Positions 30,748 to 43,909 of a stretch of DNA of 64,000 nucleotides are shown here, in pieces. The notes under the pieces were generated by a model. The model ran no database searches. It saw only the letters and a program-made list of their open reading frames with translations, and had not been told where the DNA came from. Source of the stretch: Methylopila sp. 73B (GTDB lineage: Bacteria > Pseudomonadota > Alphaproteobacteria > Rhizobiales > Methylopilaceae); assembly GCF_000526315.1 (NCBI RefSeq), contig NZ_JAFV01000001.1, positions 1,364,001-1,428,000 of the forward strand. Direction: 5' to 3'. How positions within the stretch are numbered: the stretch's first letter is position 1; each line of letters starts with the position of its first letter. Position numbers and translations under genes: made by a program.

Positions 30748-31806
30748 ATGAGCGACGTCGAAACCACGCTACGGAAGCTCGCCTCCGAGCGCATCCTCGT
30801 GCTCGACGGCGCGATGGGCACCATGATCCAGCAGCGCAGGTTCTCGGAGGCCGACTTCCGGGCCGAGCGCTTCAAGGACTGGGGCCGGGACCTCAAGGGC
30901 AACAACGACCTGCTGATCCTGACGCAGCCGGACGCCATCCGCGAGATCCATCTCGAGTACTTCCGCGCCGGCGCCGACATCGTCGAGACCAACACCTTCT
31001 CCTCGACCACGATCGCCCAGGCCGATTACGGCATGGAGGCCCTCGCCTACGAGCTGAACGTCGAAGGCGCCCGGCTCGCGCGCCAGGCCGGCGACATCGC
31101 GGCGAAGGAGGACGGTCGTCCGCGCTTCGTCGCCGGCGCCATCGGCCCGACCAACCGCACCGCCTCGATCTCGCCGGACGTGAACAATCCCGGCTTCCGC
31201 GCCGTCACCTTCGACGAGCTGGCGACGGCCTACGGCGAGGCCGCGCGCGGCCTGATCGAGGGCGGCGCCGACGCGCTGCTGATCGAGACCATCTTCGACA
31301 CGCTGAACGCCAAGGCCGCGGTGTTCGCGCTGGAGGAGATCTTCGCGGAGCGGGGAGCCCGCCTGCCGGTGATGATCTCCGGCACGATCACCGATCTCTC
31401 CGGCCGCACGCTCTCAGGTCAGACGCCGACCGCGTTCTGGAACGCGCTGTCGCACGCGCGGCCGCTGTCGGTCGGCCTGAACTGCGCGCTCGGCGCAAGG
31501 GAGATGCGCGCCCACGTGGCGGAGCTTTCCCGCGCCGCGGACACGCTGATCTGCGCCTACCCCAACGCCGGCCTTCCCAACGAGTTCGGGCTCTACGACG
31601 AGAGCCCGGAGGCGATGGCCGAACTGGTCGGCGAGTTCGCGAGCGCGGGCCTCGTCAACATCGTCGGCGGCTGCTGCGGCACCACGCCCGCCCACATCGG
31701 CGCGATCGCCGAAGCGGTGAAAGGCAAGGCGCCGCGGAAGATTCCTGAGGTCGCGCCCAAGATGCGGCTGTCCGGCCTCGAGCCGTTCGAGCTGACAGCA
31801 GCGTGA
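30748..31806 (+). CDS. metH: Methionine synthase, N-terminal homocysteine-binding half (split MetH)
   Basis: 352 residues equal to the first module of cobalamin-dependent Met[14 protein letters not shown] lies at the start, with the zinc ligands in GLNCALG and [11 protein letters not shown]. The end, [12 protein letters not shown], is the point at which normal MetH continues into the folate domain; here a stop follows. The rest is encoded by a separate gene starting at 31982. GGGAG precedes ATG 30748. Both halves keep all key residues, so they probably work as a two-subunit enzyme. The split coincides with a paired palindromic repeat. Confidence 0.93.
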   Translation: MSDVETTLRKLASERILVLDGAMGTMIQQRRFSEADFRAERFKDWGRDLKGNNDLLILTQPDAIREIHLEYFRAGADIVETNTFSSTTIAQADYGMEALAYELNVEGARLARQAGDIAAKEDGRPRFVAGAIGPTNRTASISPDVNNPGFRAVTFDELATAYGEAARGLIEGGADALLIETIFDTLNAKAAVFALEEIFAERGARLPVMISGTITDLSGRTLSGQTPTAFWNALSHARPLSVGLNCALGAREMRAHVAELSRAADTLICAYPNAGLPNEFGLYDESPEAMAELVGEFASAGLVNIVGGCCGTTPAHIGAIAEAVKGKAPRKIPEVAPKMRLSGLEPFELTAA

Positions 31807-31826
31807 CGCGTTCGTCACTTCCGTCT

Positions 31827-31940
31827 TGTCCCGGCCTTGAGCCGGGACCCAGACACTCCGCGTGCGCCGAGAAGATCGGCGCCGCCCTCACTTATGCCGC
31901 TCACGCTGGCGTTTCTGGGTCCCGGCTCAAGGCCGGGACA
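31827..31940. repeat. REPIN-like pair of palindromic repeats, copy B, inside split metH
   Basis: A 27-bp palindromic repeat at 31827-31853 (core GTCCCGGC-N5-GCCGGGAC at 31828-31848) and its exact reverse complement at 31914-31940 bracket 60 bp of unrelated sequence. The unit matches the pair at 21526-21640. It occupies most of the 175 bp between the two metH halves and shifts the reading frame. It is the likely cause of the split, or it moved into an already split junction. Confidence 0.85.
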
Positions 31941-31981
31941 GACACGCGGAGCCTTTTCACCGCTTTAACGACGGATCGACT

Positions 31982-34660
<2,679 letters not shown>

Positions 34661-34677
34661 GGCCAACCCCAGCGCGC

Positions 34678-34893
34678 GTCATCCCGGCCGTAGCGAAGCG
34701 AAGAGCCGGGACCGTCGTCCGCAGGGGCGCATTCGCACCTTGGACCACCCTCCACCGTCGTCCTCCGGCTCGGCCGACGACCGATTTTCGGCGTCGAGCT
34801 TGACGCCTGAGAGGGATGGTCCGGTCGAGCCGGACCATGACGAGCTTTATTCCGAGAACGATCCCGGATCGGCCTTTGGCCGTCCGGGATGAC
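34678..34893. repeat. Palindromic intergenic repeat, second family, copy 2 (composite)
   Basis: Bounded by CGTCATCCCGG at 34678 and CCGGGATGACG ending at 34893, the same outer ends as 24474-24585. A further palindrome, TGGTCCGGTCGAGCCGGACCA, lies near 34817-34838. At 216 bp it is larger than copy 1, perhaps because another repeat inserted. It fills the whole gap between metH and the convergent GNAT gene. Confidence 0.7.
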
Positions 34894-34900
34894 GCCCGGC

Positions 34901-35437
34901 TCACGCCGCCGCGTGCAGCGCCGCCGTCCGCCGGTAGAGCACGTGCGGCAGGCCGGCATGCTGGAACGGCTTGTCGTAGGCGAAGGCGAGGCGTTCGATC
35001 ACCGCGAGCGAGTGCGTGTTCGCCTCGGTGGTGAAGGCCACGATCTCAGGCAGACCCAGGTTCTCGAAGCCGAGTTGAAGCGCGGCTGCGCCGATGCGGG
35101 TCGCGTGGCCCTTGCAGCGAAGTTTGGGCGTCAGCGCATAGGCGAGCTCGACCGTCTTCTCGCCGTCGGCCTCGCAGCGGCGGATGCCGGCCCAGCCGGC
35201 GAACGATCCGTCCCGCATGTCGCGCAAGAACCACAGGCCGAAGCCCGCGTCGCGCCAGTGGGCGCGGGCGCGCGTGATGAAGCCGCGCGCCGCTTCCGGC
35301 GGGCGCACGCCGCCGAGCGTGACCATGACCGCGGGATCGGCGAAAGCCGCGGTGACCGCGTCGACGTAGCCGTCGTGCGGCACGTCGGCGAGAATGCCCT
35401 CGATCTCGAGGATCGTTGGATAGCGAGCGCTGAGCAC
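34901..35437 (-). CDS. GNAT-family N-acetyltransferase (RimJ/RimL-like)
   Basis: 178 residues. The acetyl-CoA fold is recognisable from GVRPPEAARGFITRARAHW, GLWFLRDMRDGSFAGWAGIR, the beta strand ELAYALTPKLRCKGHATRIG (the CoA loop, here RCKGHA), and TTEANTHSLAVIERLAF, typical of RimJ/RimL-type acetyltransferases. The acceptor substrate cannot be told; such enzymes often modify N-termini or small amines. It is a monocistronic gene between metH, which converges on it, and murI on the same strand. Confidence 0.85.
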   Translation of the reverse strand: MLSARYPTILEIEGILADVPHDGYVDAVTAAFADPAVMVTLGGVRPPEAARGFITRARAHWRDAGFGLWFLRDMRDGSFAGWAGIRRCEADGEKTVELAYALTPKLRCKGHATRIGAAALQLGFENLGLPEIVAFTTEANTHSLAVIERLAFAYDKPFQHAGLPHVLYRRTAALHAAA

Positions 35438-35553
35438 TGCGGCGCGTCCTGTTTTCCGCCTGTCGCGGCCGTCTGCGGTTGAATCCGCAGATCAGATGTC
35501 AAATGACATAAGACGATCGTGGCATCCTGAAGACTGGATGCACAAGATCGTCT

Positions 35554-36417
35554 TCAGTCGAGTGGCGAAACGCCGGCTTCGATCGCGGTGAGCCCGCGTG
35601 CGGCGAGAGCGACGACCAGCGGCGACGGCGCCGTCCGGTTCGAGGTGAAGAGCGCGCGGCGCTCGGCGAGCGGCCCCGCGGGCATAGGCGAGGCGCTGAG
35701 CAGCGCGGCGACGCGGCGGGCGACCGCCGGCGCCGGGTCGATCCACGCGACGTCCCAGGGGCTGAGCCCGCGGAAGCGCCGGGTGAGCAGCGGAAAGTGC
35801 GTGCAGGCGAGGGCGACCGCGTCGGTGCGGCGCCCGTTCTCCTCCACGAAACAGGGCGCGATCTCGGCGGCGAGCGCCGCGTCGTCGATCGGCGCGCCGC
35901 GAAGCTCGGCCTCCGCGAAGGCGGCGAGGTTCGACGCGCCCACGAGCGTGACCTTCACTGCCCCCGCGAAAGCGTCGATCATGGCGTGGGTGTGCTCGCT
36001 TCGGGCGGCTCCGGGGGTCGCCAGCACGGTGACGAGGCCGGAGCGCGTCGCGGCCACGGCGGGCTTCACCGCAGGCACCGTGCCCACGAAGGGCAGCGCG
36101 AAGCGGGCGCGCAGCGCCGGCAGAGCGAGCGTAGAAGCGGTGTTGCAGGCGATGACGACGAGATCGGGCGCCTCGCGGGCGATCAGCCGCTCCATCACCG
36201 TCACCACCCGGGTGACGAGGCGTTCGGGCGTGAGCGCGCCATAGGGGAAGGCGGCGTCGTCGGCGGCGTAGACATAGGCCGCGTGGGGAAGCGTCGCGAC
36301 CAGCTCGGCCAGCACCGTCAGGCCGCCGAGGCCTGAATCGAACACGAGAATGCGCGGCGTCCGGTCGAGCGGCGGAAGCGCCGCATTGGTGAGCCCCGCG
36401 AACAGATCCACGCCCAT
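35554..36417 (-). CDS. murI: Glutamate racemase
   Basis: 287 residues; makes D-glutamate for peptidoglycan. Motifs visible are ILVFDSGLGGLTVL with the catalytic-side Asp/Ser, YGALTPERLVTR, the first catalytic Cys in VVIACNTAST and the second in ALACTHFPLL. ATG 36417 (MGVDLFAG) is used; GTG 36429 adds four residues and is possible. It is separated from the GNAT gene by about 115 bp and divergent from the peptide-transport genes. With dat at 23587 the genome may have two routes to D-glutamate. Confidence 0.95.
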   Translation of the reverse strand: MGVDLFAGLTNAALPPLDRTPRILVFDSGLGGLTVLAELVATLPHAAYVYAADDAAFPYGALTPERLVTRVVTVMERLIAREAPDLVVIACNTASTLALPALRARFALPFVGTVPAVKPAVAATRSGLVTVLATPGAARSEHTHAMIDAFAGAVKVTLVGASNLAAFAEAELRGAPIDDAALAAEIAPCFVEENGRRTDAVALACTHFPLLTRRFRGLSPWDVAWIDPAPAVARRVAALLSASPMPAGPLAERRALFTSNRTAPSPLVVALAARGLTAIEAGVSPLD

Positions 36418-36572
36418 GCCTTCCGCCACGCCCTTCGCAACCGCACCCTACGACGCTCATTCAACGCGGGGATGGTTACCGAAACGTGGCGAACGGCAAA
36501 GGTTCACTGAGCGTTGCAACGCGGCGACAGTGGCCTCGCGGCGCTTGCGGCGCAGAGACGGCGCCCCCTAGC

Positions 36573-38186
36573 ATGACGCCGCCGCTTCGCCGATCAGGAC
36601 CCTGCGTGACCCTTCTCCGCCGCCTCGCGCTCGCCTGCCTCGCGCTGCTGTTCGCGTCCGCGGCCTCGGCCGAGGTCGTCTACGACCGCGGCAACTCCGG
36701 CGAACCGGAGACGCTTGATCCGCACCTCGTCTCCACCGTGCAGGAAGCGAACCTGATGCGCGACCTGTTCGAGGGCCTGACCGCCCACGACGGCCGCGCA
36801 AACGTCGTGCCCGGCATGGCGGAACGCTGGGACGTCTCGGACGACGGCCGGACATGGGTCTTCACGCTGCGGCCCGATGCGCGCTGGTCGAACGGCGACC
36901 CTGTGACGGCCGAGGACTTCGCGTTCTCGCTCCGCCGCATCCTCGATCCGGCGTTCGCGGCGAAGTACGCCAACCTGCTCTACCCCATCCTGAACGCCGA
37001 GAGGGTCAACAAGGGCGAGGCGCCGAAGGAGGCGCTGGGGGTCGTGGCGCGCGACGCCCGCACGCTGGAGATCCGGCTCGAGCGGCCGACCCCCTACTTT
37101 CTCGAGCTGCTCACCCACCAGACGACCTACCCCGTGCACCGAGCAAGCGTCGAGCGCTTCGGCCGCGACTGGGTGAAGCCCGGCCGCATGGTGACGAACG
37201 GCGCCTACCGGCTCGCGGAGAACCTGCCAAACGACCACATCCGGCTGGAGAAGAACCCGTTCTTCCACGCCGCCTCGGAGGTCGCGATCGACGTGGTGAA
37301 CTACATGCCGCTGGAGGACCGCGGCGCGGCGCTCCGGCGCTTCCAGACCGGCGAGATCCAGTCCTACGACGACGTGCCGGCGGAACAGATCGCCTTCATC
37401 CGCCGCACGCTCGGCGACCAGCTCCGGATCGCGCCTTACGTCGGCGTCTACTACTACGCCGTGAACGTGCGGAAGGCGCCGTTCTCCAACCCGCGCGTCC
37501 GCCGCGCGCTCTCCATGGCGCTCGACCGCGAGTTTATCGCCGACAAGGTCTGGGCCGGAACGATGCTGCCGGCCTACGGCTGGGTTCCGCCGGGCTTCGA
37601 CGGCTACGCCCCGGTCGAGGCGTCGTGGCGGTCGATGTCCCAGCTCGAGCGGGAGGACGCCGCGCTTGCGCTGCTGAAGGAGGCTGGCTTCGATCCCGCA
37701 GGAAAGCGGCTCGAGGTCGAGATCCGCTACAATTCGGGCGAGAACCACCAGAACACCGCGACCGCGATCGCCGACATGTGGAAGGCGATCGGGGTCGATG
37801 CGCGGCTGATCAACGCCGACGGCAAGACCCACTACGCCCACCTCCAGAACCGGGGCGACTTCGACGTCGCTCGCGCCGCCTGGATCGCCGACTACCGCGA
37901 CCCGCAGAACTTTTTGTTCCTCGGCCTCAGCGACAACGTCGGCTTCAACTACCCCGGCTGGAAGAACCCGGCTTACGACGCGCTGGTGAAGGCGTCCGAC
38001 GCCATGCCCGACCCCGCCGAGCGCCTCGCCACGCTTGGGAAGGCGGAGGCGATCCTCGTCGACGAGCAGCCCATGATCCCGATCCTGTTCTACGCCTCCA
38101 AGGCGCTGGTCTCCCGCCGGCTGAAGGGGTGGGAGGACAACGTGATGGACATCCATCCCACGCGCTATCTGAGGCTGGAGCCGTGA
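36573..38186 (+). CDS. Peptide ABC transporter, periplasmic substrate-binding protein (OppA family)
   Basis: About 537 residues with an N-terminal signal peptide (LLRRLALACLALLFASAASA). The SBP_bac_5 fold is clear from GNSGEPETLDPHLVSTVQEANLMRDLFEGL, WVFTLRPDARWSNGDPVTAEDFAFSLRRI, MVTNGAYRL, NVRKAPFSNPRVRRALSMALDRE and FDVARAAWIADYRDPQNFL. It binds oligopeptides or similar ligands and delivers them to the two permeases downstream. ATG 36573 was chosen because it starts the signal peptide. A 328-bp repeat-filled gap separates it from the permease genes, unusual within such an operon. Confidence 0.92.
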   Translation: MTPPLRRSGPCVTLLRRLALACLALLFASAASAEVVYDRGNSGEPETLDPHLVSTVQEANLMRDLFEGLTAHDGRANVVPGMAERWDVSDDGRTWVFTLRPDARWSNGDPVTAEDFAFSLRRILDPAFAAKYANLLYPILNAERVNKGEAPKEALGVVARDARTLEIRLERPTPYFLELLTHQTTYPVHRASVERFGRDWVKPGRMVTNGAYRLAENLPNDHIRLEKNPFFHAASEVAIDVVNYMPLEDRGAALRRFQTGEIQSYDDVPAEQIAFIRRTLGDQLRIAPYVGVYYYAVNVRKAPFSNPRVRRALSMALDREFIADKVWAGTMLPAYGWVPPGFDGYAPVEASWRSMSQLEREDAALALLKEAGFDPAGKRLEVEIRYNSGENHQNTATAIADMWKAIGVDARLINADGKTHYAHLQNRGDFDVARAAWIADYRDPQNFLFLGLSDNVGFNYPGWKNPAYDALVKASDAMPDPAERLATLGKAEAILVDEQPMIPILFYASKALVSRRLKGWEDNVMDIHPTRYLRLEP

Positions 38187-38514
38187 GGGCGCGCGCCGCC
38201 GTCGTTCCGGGTGAAGCGAAGCGGAATGCCGGAACCCATGACCCCGACGGCGCGAGGGGACGGCGCTCCGATTGTGCGACGTCGATGTTATGGGCTCCGG
38301 GACTTCGCCCGGAGCGACGGCGCCCGTGCGCCAAGCCGCGCGCGAATTCCCCTCCCCCTTGCCGGGAGGGATTAGGGGTGGGGGTAGCGCCGCAGAAGGC
38401 ACGTGGGTGGGGACGACAGGACACGCCGCGCTTCATCCTGAACCCCCCCCACCCCCGGCCCCTCCCCGCAAGGGGGAGGGGGGACGCGCGCGCTTCATGG
38501 GAAGCGAGCACGTC
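38187..38514. repeat. Repeat-filled gap between oppA- and oppB-like genes
   Basis: The 328 bp carry several palindromic units and no gene: an imperfect palindrome with GTTCCGGGTGAAGCGAAGCG...GCCGGAAC (about 38203-38233), a stem around GCTCCGGGACTTCGCCCGGAGC (about 38292-38314), and two inverted GC-only blocks (CCCCTCCCCCTTGCCGGGAG near 38350 and its approximate complement near 38450-38483). The last type resembles the common C/G-rich mosaic repeats of Rhizobiales. Transcribed, they would form strong hairpins within the operon. Confidence 0.75.
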
Positions 38515-39435
38515 ATGACCGCATTCCTCCTCCGCCGCCTGCTCTGGGCGGTCCCCACGCTGTTCGCGGTGGTCACGCTCTCCTTCGTCCTGATGCGCTT
38601 CACGCCCGGCGGGCCGTTCAACACCGATCAGGCGCTGGCGCCCGCGGTGCTCGAAAACCTCAAGCGCGCGTACCGGCTCGACCAGCCGCTGATCGTGCAG
38701 TACGGCGACTACCTCGCGCAGCTGCTCCGGGGCGACCTCGGGCCCAGCTACAGCTACCGCGACTTCACCGTGACCGAGCTGTTCGCCCGCGCCCTGCCCT
38801 ATTCGCTCCAGATCGGCGGCGCGGCGCTGGCGCTGGCGCTGGTCGTAGGCGTCTCGCTCGGCGCGCTCGCGGCGCGGCAGCAGGGCTCGGCGCTGGACGC
38901 GGTCGTGACAACGCTCGCGGGCCTCGGCGTCACCGTGCCGAGCTTCGTCATCGCGCCGCTGCTGTCGCTGATGTTCGCGGTCTGGCTCGGCTGGCTGCCG
39001 GCGGCGGGCTGGGGGCAGGGGGCGCTCGCCTACAAGGTCCTGCCGGTGGTCGCCCTCGCCCTGCCGCAGATCGCGGCCTTCGCCCGGCTGACGCGCGCCG
39101 CGACCATTGAGGCGCTGAAGGCCGACCACATCCGCACCGCCCGCGCCTACGGCCTGCCCGAATGGCGCGTCACGGCCCAGGCCCTGCGCGCGGCCGGCGG
39201 GCCGGTCGTGTCCTATCTCGGTCCCGCGGCGGCTGGCTTGCTGACCGGCTCGGTGGTGGTCGAGACCATCTTCGGTATTCCCGGCGTCGGCCGCTACTTC
39301 GTGCTTGGCGCGCTCAACCGCGACTATGCGCTCGTCATGGGCACGGTGGTGCTGGTCGCGGTCTTCATCGTCGCCTTCAACGTGCTGGTCGATCTCGCCT
39401 ACGCCGCGCTCGATCCGCGGATCCGCCATGACTGA
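38515..39435 (+). CDS. Peptide ABC transporter permease (OppB/DppB family)
   Basis: 306-residue inner-membrane permease. The N-terminus LLRRLLWAVPTLFAVVTLSFVLMRFTPGGPF is typical of OppB. Six membrane segments follow, with the EAA-type cytoplasmic loop IEALKADHIRTARAYGLPEW and the end GIPGVGRYFVLGALNRDY. Start ATG 38515 has a purine-rich site (GGGAAG) upstream; ATG 38497 is an in-frame alternative. Its last bases overlap the next permease gene by 8 bp. Confidence 0.93.
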   Translation: MTAFLLRRLLWAVPTLFAVVTLSFVLMRFTPGGPFNTDQALAPAVLENLKRAYRLDQPLIVQYGDYLAQLLRGDLGPSYSYRDFTVTELFARALPYSLQIGGAALALALVVGVSLGALAARQQGSALDAVVTTLAGLGVTVPSFVIAPLLSLMFAVWLGWLPAAGWGQGALAYKVLPVVALALPQIAAFARLTRAATIEALKADHIRTARAYGLPEWRVTAQALRAAGGPVVSYLGPAAAGLLTGSVVVETIFGIPGVGRYFVLGALNRDYALVMGTVVLVAVFIVAFNVLVDLAYAALDPRIRHD

Positions 39436-40546
39436 CGCGGCGCTCACGACTTCCCCTCTCCGCGGCGGCCTCGGCCGGCGCGCTCTCGGGCGCCTCCGGC
39501 GGGACCCCGTGGGCCTTGCGGCGCTCGGGCTTCTGCTCGCGATCGCCGCTGTCTGCTTCGTCGGACCGTGGCTCTCGCCGCACTCTTACGACCGCGTCTA
39601 CCGCTCCTACGTGCTGGTCCCGCCCAGCCTCCAGCCCTATCCGCAGGAGGCGACGCTCGAGGACGCGCTGCGCTCGGCGCTCGCCCGCGGCCGGGTGGAG
39701 CTGAAGAGTCTTTCCGTCGAAGGCGACCGCTTCCGGGCGGATGTCGCGTCGGAACAGCCGATAGATCCGCGGGTGCTGCGCTACGTCGAGCGCGCCGACG
39801 AGTTCCGCAACGCGCGGCTCGCAGAGACGCGCGACAGCGGCCGAAGCGCGATCCTCGAGGGTGACGTGAACCGCGTGCGCTTCCTGATGGGGACGGACGC
39901 CAACGGGCGCGACCTGCTGGCGCGCATCCTCGTCGGCGGCCAGGTGTCGCTCGCGGTCGGCGTGCTCGCCACGCTGACGAGCCTCGTCATCGGCGTCGTC
40001 TGGGGCGCGGTCTCGGGCTTCGTCGGCGGCCGCACCGACGACCTTATGATGCGGACCGTGGACGTGCTCTACGCCCTGCCCTTCGTGTTCCTCGTCATCC
40101 TGCTGGTCGTCGCCTTCGGTCGGAACGTCGCGCTGCTGTTCCTCGCGATCGGCGCGATCGAGTGGCTCGACATGGCCCGCATCGTCCGCGGCGAGACGCT
40201 GCGGCTGAAGCAACGGGAGTTCGTGCAGGCCGCCCGCGCGCTGGGCGTCGCGGAGGGCCGGATCCTCACCCGCCACATCCTGCCGAACATGGTCGGGACG
40301 GTCGTGGTCTTCGCCACGCTGACGGCGCCGAAGGTGATCCTGCTCGAGAGCTTCCTGTCGTTCCTCGGACTTGGGGTGCAGGCGCCGCTGACGAGCTGGG
40401 GCGCGCTGATCGCGCAAGGCGCCGGCAGCCTGCAGGGCGCGCCGCACCTCCTGCTGTTTCCCGCCGCCGTCTTCGTCGCGACGCTCGCCGCCCTCAACGT
40501 GCTGGGCGACCGCCTGCGCGACGCGTTCGATCCGAAGGAGCGGTAG
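39428..40546 (+). CDS. Peptide ABC transporter permease (OppC/DppC family)
   Basis: 372-residue permease. The first membrane segment (PVGLAALGLLLAIAAVCFVGPWLSP) is followed by a periplasmic part longer than usual (about residues 50-150), then FLMGTDANGRDLLARILVGGQVSLAVG, the OppC hallmark, and the EAA loop GETLRLKQREFVQAARALGV. No oppD/oppF ATPase gene follows; the next gene is ettA, after a 228-bp gap. The ATPases must be encoded elsewhere or borrowed from another system. Confidence 0.93.
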   Translation: MTDAALTTSPLRGGLGRRALGRLRRDPVGLAALGLLLAIAAVCFVGPWLSPHSYDRVYRSYVLVPPSLQPYPQEATLEDALRSALARGRVELKSLSVEGDRFRADVASEQPIDPRVLRYVERADEFRNARLAETRDSGRSAILEGDVNRVRFLMGTDANGRDLLARILVGGQVSLAVGVLATLTSLVIGVVWGAVSGFVGGRTDDLMMRTVDVLYALPFVFLVILLVVAFGRNVALLFLAIGAIEWLDMARIVRGETLRLKQREFVQAARALGVAEGRILTRHILPNMVGTVVVFATLTAPKVILLESFLSFLGLGVQAPLTSWGALIAQGAGSLQGAPHLLLFPAAVFVATLAALNVLGDRLRDAFDPKER

Positions 40547-40560
40547 GGGCTGAAGCGAGG

Positions 40561-40602
40561 TGCGTGCTTCGAGACGCGCCTTCGGCGCTCCTCAGCATGA
40601 GA
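40561..40602. repeat. Rhizobiales-type intergenic repeat
   Basis: The stretch TGCTTCGAGACGCGCC-TTCG-GCGCTCCTCAGCATGA resembles a mosaic repeat I recognise from many Rhizobiales genomes (usually ending ...CCTCAGCATGAGG). It contains the internal stem GAGACGCGCC/GGCGCTCCTC with mismatches. It lies just after the OppC-like gene. Identification is from memory. Confidence 0.55.
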
Positions 40603-40774
40603 GCGGTTTGGAGATGAACTGACGACGCGACGTCTCAGGAGGGCGTCACGCCTTAAGAAAACGCCCCTCCCCTTGCCGCCCCTCGAAGCGGCGCGCTAGA
40701 AGACGCGCGACCCATGACATCCAGCGCCGGCCGTCTCAACGCCGCGCGCGCCTTCCACGCGAGCCCGAGACCCC

Positions 40775-42427
<1,653 letters not shown>

Positions 42428-42450
42428 CATGACCGCCGGCGCGCTCTGTG

Positions 42451-42466
42451 CTAGCTAGCTTAGCTA
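42451..42466 (+). promoter_or_regulatory. Operator-like repeat before the toxin-antitoxin genes
   Basis: CTAGCTAGCT-TAGCTA, made of repeated self-complementary TAGCTA units, lies 16-31 bp before the antitoxin start. Phd-type antitoxins bind such short palindromes to repress their own operon. CTAG is rare in bacterial DNA, so three overlapping CTAG-like units are notable. Function is inferred. Confidence 0.55.
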
Positions 42467-42481
42467 GGCAGGAGCGCGCCC

Positions 42482-42775
42482 GTGAGCGTCACCAACATCC
42501 ATCAGGCGAAGACAAACCTCTCGAAGCTGATCGAGGCTGCCGAGCGCGGCGAGGAAGTGATCATCGCCCGCAACGGCAAGCCGGCGGTGAGGATTGTGCC
42601 GGTGACTCCGTCGATCGCGGATGATCCGGAGCAGGATACGCCTGGAAAGCGGTTGCGGGGGATTTGGAGGGGCAAAGTGAAGATCATCGATCCGGATTGG
42701 TGGAAGCCGGACGACGAACTCGCTGATCTCTTTGAAAGTGGCAAGGTGTTGCCGGAAGATTTCGATGCTTCTTGA
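42482..42775 (+). CDS. Antitoxin, Phd/YefM family
   Basis: 97 residues starting at GTG 42482, with AGGAG upstream. The N-terminal Phd/YefM DNA-binding domain is clear: VTNIHQAKTNLSKLIEAAERGEEVIIARNGKPAVRIVPV. The acidic C-terminal part (DPDWWKPDDELADLFESGKVLPEDF) is the usual toxin-binding arm. It overlaps the PIN toxin start by 11 bp. It should neutralise the toxin and repress the operon through the TAGCTA repeats. Confidence 0.92.
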   Translation: MSVTNIHQAKTNLSKLIEAAERGEEVIIARNGKPAVRIVPVTPSIADDPEQDTPGKRLRGIWRGKVKIIDPDWWKPDDELADLFESGKVLPEDFDAS

Positions 42776-43130
42776 CAGCAATGTCCTGCTGTTTTGGAAT
42801 CTCGGACTCAGCCGTATCAGCAGAGGCGCGGAGGAAGCCCTCATCTCGGCGCCGTCTCTCTCGTTAAGCGTTGCAAGCGTTTGGGCGCTTGAGATCAAGC
42901 GAGGGTTGGGAAAGCTTCTGGCCGATATCGACTGGCATGAAACGCTCCGAGATCAATTGATCCTGCTACCAGTCGAAATCGAAGATGCGGTCGAAGCAGG
43001 CGCCCTCCCCCTTCATCATCGCGACCCCTTCGCCCGCATGATCGTCGCGCAAGCCAAGCGCCGGGGGCTCCCGATCGTCACCCGTGACCGCGCCTTCGGA
43101 GACTACGGCGTTCCGGTGATCTGGGCATGA
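42765..43130 (+). CDS. PIN-domain toxin (VapC-like ribonuclease)
   Basis: 121 residues starting inside the antitoxin end. The PIN acidic residues are present: Asp4 in [10 protein letters not shown], Glu in [10 protein letters not shown], Asp in [15 protein letters not shown] and Asp in [11 protein letters not shown]. VapC-type toxins cleave specific RNAs, often tRNAs. The last codon overlaps the start of tam (ATGA), so toxin and methyltransferase genes are translationally linked. All acidic residues being intact suggests an active toxin. Confidence 0.92.
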   Translation: MLLDSNVLLFWNLGLSRISRGAEEALISAPSLSLSVASVWALEIKRGLGKLLADIDWHETLRDQLILLPVEIEDAVEAGALPLHHRDPFARMIVAQAKRRGLPIVTRDRAFGDYGVPVIWA

Positions 43131-43909
43131 CGCTCAAGGAAGACTGGTCCGCCGCGACCTACCTGCGCTTCGAAGACGAGCGCACGCGGCCCTCGGCGGA
43201 CCTGCTCGCGCGCGTTCCGCTGACGAGCGCCAGCCTCGTCCTCGATCTCGGCTGCGGACCGGGCAACTCGACGGAGCTGCTCGCCCGCCGTTTTCCCCAA
43301 GCGGACGCGATCGGCGTGGACACCTCACCGGACATGCTCGCTGCGGCGCGCAAGCGCCTGCCCGGCGCCCGATTCGTCGAAGCCGACCTCGCGACCTGGA
43401 CCCCCGAGCGCCCGGCGGACGTGATCTTCGCCAACGCCGTGCTGCAGTGGCTGCCGGACCACGAAACCTTGCTCCCGAGGCTTATGGGCCTGCTCGCCGC
43501 GCGCGGCGCTCTCGCGATCCAGATGCCGGACAATCTCGACGAGCCGTCGCACCGCGCGATGCGCGAGGAGGCGCTCGATCCGCGCTGGCGGGAGCGTCTC
43601 GCGGGAGCCGCGGCCGCCCGGACGACGCTGCCGTCGCTGGAGGCCTATTACGACATGCTGCGGCCGCATGCGGCGCAGGTCGACGTCTGGCGCACCACCT
43701 ACGCCCACCCGCTCGACGGCGCGGAGGCGATCGCCGGCTGGCTGAAGGCGACGGGTCTGCGCCCGTTCCTCGACCCGCTCGACGACGGCGAACGCGAGGC
43801 GTTCGTCGCGGCCTACGTGGAGCGGACGCGCCGGCTCTACCCCGCGCGCTCCGACGGCAAGGTTCTGCTGCGCTTTCCCCGGCTGTTCATGGTCGCGACG
43901 CGGGCATGA
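43127..43909 (+). CDS. tam: Trans-aconitate 2-methyltransferase
   Basis: 260-residue SAM-dependent methyltransferase that esterifies trans-aconitate, an inhibitor formed from cis-aconitate. The N-terminus [22 protein letters not shown] and [21 protein letters not shown] (motif I) are highly typical of Tam, as are [19 protein letters not shown] and [12 protein letters not shown]. Its start overlaps the PIN toxin stop and its stop overlaps the MOSC gene start, both as ATGA. The assignment to Tam is by family wording. Confidence 0.92.
   Translation: MTLKEDWSAATYLRFEDERTRPSADLLARVPLTSASLVLDLGCGPGNSTELLARRFPQADAIGVDTSPDMLAAARKRLPGARFVEADLATWTPERPADVIFANAVLQWLPDHETLLPRLMGLLAARGALAIQMPDNLDEPSHRAMREEALDPRWRERLAGAAAARTTLPSLEAYYDMLRPHAAQVDVWRTTYAHPLDGAEAIAGWLKATGLRPFLDPLDDGEREAFVAAYVERTRRLYPARSDGKVLLRFPRLFMVATRA

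Noticed and set aside
42482-43130. RelBE-type module
   Set aside because: The second protein has PIN acidic residues and the first a Phd/YefM fold, so it is a Phd/PIN pair, not RelE.
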